Source: Helicobacter himalayensis (GTDB lineage Bacteria > Campylobacterota > Campylobacteria > Campylobacterales > Helicobacteraceae). Taken from it: a stretch of DNA of 64,000 nucleotides. The position numbers and the translations under genes were made by a program. Below, piece by piece: positions 62,741 to 64,000 of the stretch. Location of the stretch: the NCBI RefSeq assembly GCF_001602095.1, contig NZ_CP014991.1, positions 248,001 through 312,000 on the forward strand. The letters are read 5' to 3'. The notes under the pieces are model-generated. The model worked only from the letters and a program-made list of their open reading frames with translations, was not told where the DNA came from and ran no database searches. Position 1 is the stretch's first letter, and every line of letters begins with the position of its first letter.

Positions 62741-64000
62741 ATGCGTTATGATTATTTTGGCAACACAAGCTTAAGGGTAAAAAATTTACTTTATAACTTT
62801 GAAACCCAGCTCCTTTTATTTGAAGAACTTTTTACTAACGCACATAAAGAAGATATTTGGGCTAATGATTCTAGACTACAAATCAAATATTTAGAACTTT
62901 TAGAACAAAACAATCTTTTAGAATCCAAAAGCAAAACTACGCATCTAGGCACAAAAGATGCAAGAGTAAAATCTGCTCCATTAGAAGATTATAAGCTCAT
63001 AAATAGAAAACAAAAGCGCATCACAAAAGAAGGCTATGAATTGCTAAACTTTATTAAAACTAAAAGTTATCAAATCAATAATGATTTTTTGCAAATTGAT
63101 TTGATTTCTTTACTTTTTCTCAAAGCCACACTTTGTATTGATAATGAAAGGTTGTTTTTTAAATACCTAGAAGTGTTTAAGGCTTTTAATGGCTCTTTGG
63201 ATATTGAAATCTTTAAACTTCTGCCCCTTGTGAATAATTTTAAAAATACAGAGCTTTTCACTCAAACTTTTAAAAATAAAAATTTATTCTCAACTTTGTT
63301 TGCGCAAGATTCTACTTATATGGAAAATTTAGAATTATTTTTAAAGGATTTAAATAACAATGTTTTTAAAATTGACTATTTTAAAACTGCAAAAGGAGAC
63401 AAAACTGCTCTAGCAATCATCAAAACACTAAAAGAAGTGTTTTTGCCTTTCAGAAACTCTAAAGATGAAAAAATTTTAGAAAAGCTTATGAACTCTAATG
63501 ATTATTTAGAATTTAAAAAATTATATTTACCGCATTTAAGCAGAAAAAACAAAAAGCAAGAAAAACTAAAAGATTTAGTAGATTTTTGTGATGGAAATCT
63601 CAATGAATTTGGAACAAACTTTTTTGAGTTTATTTTTAAAGCAAGAATACAAGCAAATTTGAATGATTATTTGGACTTAAATCGCAGATATTTAAATCTC
63701 ACTGGTATTTTTGAATTTCAGCACGATAAGGTGGAACTTAACACTATTTTTAAGATAATTTTGAAGCATTCAAGATATAAAGAAATTCTAGAAAAAATCG
63801 CACAAAATTCTGTATCTCAAAGTCTTTTGAAGGAATATTTTGATGATGAGGAATTTAAACAATCATTCAAAGAATTAGGGATTGTAAAACCACAAGATGT
63901 AAAAAATTATAAGTCCAAACAAGATAAAGAAAAGCTTAAAAATCTCTTGCAGACCAAATTTACTAAGACAAATATTATAGAAATTCTAAAACTTTTTGAA
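62741..64000 (+). CDS. Putative restriction endonuclease of the sister system (partial)
   Basis: ATG 62741, with AGGAGG at 62731-62736, opens a frame that stays open for 420 codons to the window end. The N-terminus (MRYDYFGNTSLRVKNLLYNF) differs from the AlwI-type enzyme, but NRRYLNLTGIFEFQHDKVEL near residue 325 resembles the winged-helix region of that family, and the position after M1-M2 is that of the nuclease. The catalytic C-terminus lies outside, so the assignment is by context. Confidence 0.6.
   Translation, partial: MRYDYFGNTSLRVKNLLYNFETQLLLFEELFTNAHKEDIWANDSRLQIKYLELLEQNNLLESKSKTTHLGTKDARVKSAPLEDYKLINRKQKRITKEGYELLNFIKTKSYQINNDFLQIDLISLLFLKATLCIDNERLFFKYLEVFKAFNGSLDIEIFKLLPLVNNFKNTELFTQTFKNKNLFSTLFAQDSTYMENLELFLKDLNNNVFKIDYFKTAKGDKTALAIIKTLKEVFLPFRNSKDEKILEKLMNSNDYLEFKKLYLPHLSRKNKKQEKLKDLVDFCDGNLNEFGTNFFEFIFKARIQANLNDYLDLNRRYLNLTGIFEFQHDKVELNTIFKIILKHSRYKEILEKIAQNSVSQSLLKEYFDDEEFKQSFKELGIVKPQDVKNYKSKQDKEKLKNLLQTKFTKTNIIEILKLFE

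Overview
The window looks like a chromosomal segment of an enterohepatic (non-pylori) Helicobacter or a close epsilonproteobacterial relative. The evidence is the L13, HemL, RodA, Csd4 and HP1076-like proteins, the tolB-pal-ybgF-slyD order, CcoS followed by an FqrB-like reductase, pyrE followed by an RDD protein, and the moderately low GC. PurH is present, and H. pylori lacks de novo purine synthesis. The word AGA(A/T)TCT is strikingly abundant throughout.

Layout. 1-31 kb is mostly housekeeping. In order: rplM (partial), two small membrane proteins, hemL, an FN3 lipoprotein, an RluD-type pseudouridine synthase, rodA whose stop codon lies inside a tRNA(CAT), a poly-C phase-variable membrane protein, csd4, a FliS co-chaperone-like gene, gltX, a nuclease-domain gene divergent from an XRE regulator, an NhaC-type antiporter, mutY, slyD/cpoB/pal/tolB, gpsA, an alanine/glycine symporter, a DUF2147 protein, an outer membrane protein, pyrE, an RDD protein, ccoS, fqrB, xth, purH, a DEDDy exonuclease and an NFACT protein. 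A methyltransferase fused to a nuclease-like domain (31.1-33.5 kb) sits between two copies of an 89-bp direct repeat. purB follows.

35.5-64 kb is a dense restriction-modification island, AT-rich and poor in GCGC words. It holds a type III mod/res pair with mod switched OFF by a G12 tract. Next is a type II system with two SPPY methyltransferases and a frameshifted nuclease gene. A 1688-residue nuclease-methyltransferase-specificity fusion follows, carrying three target recognition domains (TRDs). It has a G11 tract between TRD1 and TRD2 and a (GA)11 tract between TRD2 and TRD3, and near-identical in-frame linker repeats. The rest is a 5.78-kb tandem duplication of two type II systems: an AlwI-family type IIS system with two D12 methyltransferases, and a small GIY-YIG-like nuclease with its own D12 methyltransferase. 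Two full copies are present plus the start of a third, which then diverges into a related but different system running off the window end.

How it works together. The island appears built for variation. Simple repeats can switch modification genes on and off, repeated linkers could shuffle or delete specificity domains in frame, and tandem copies provide substrate for unequal crossing-over. The strongest candidate for an undescribed arrangement is the nested-switch three-TRD protein at 44.1-49.1 kb: either off-state of each tract ends translation directly after the preceding TRD, so one gene could make one-, two- or three-TRD enzymes.
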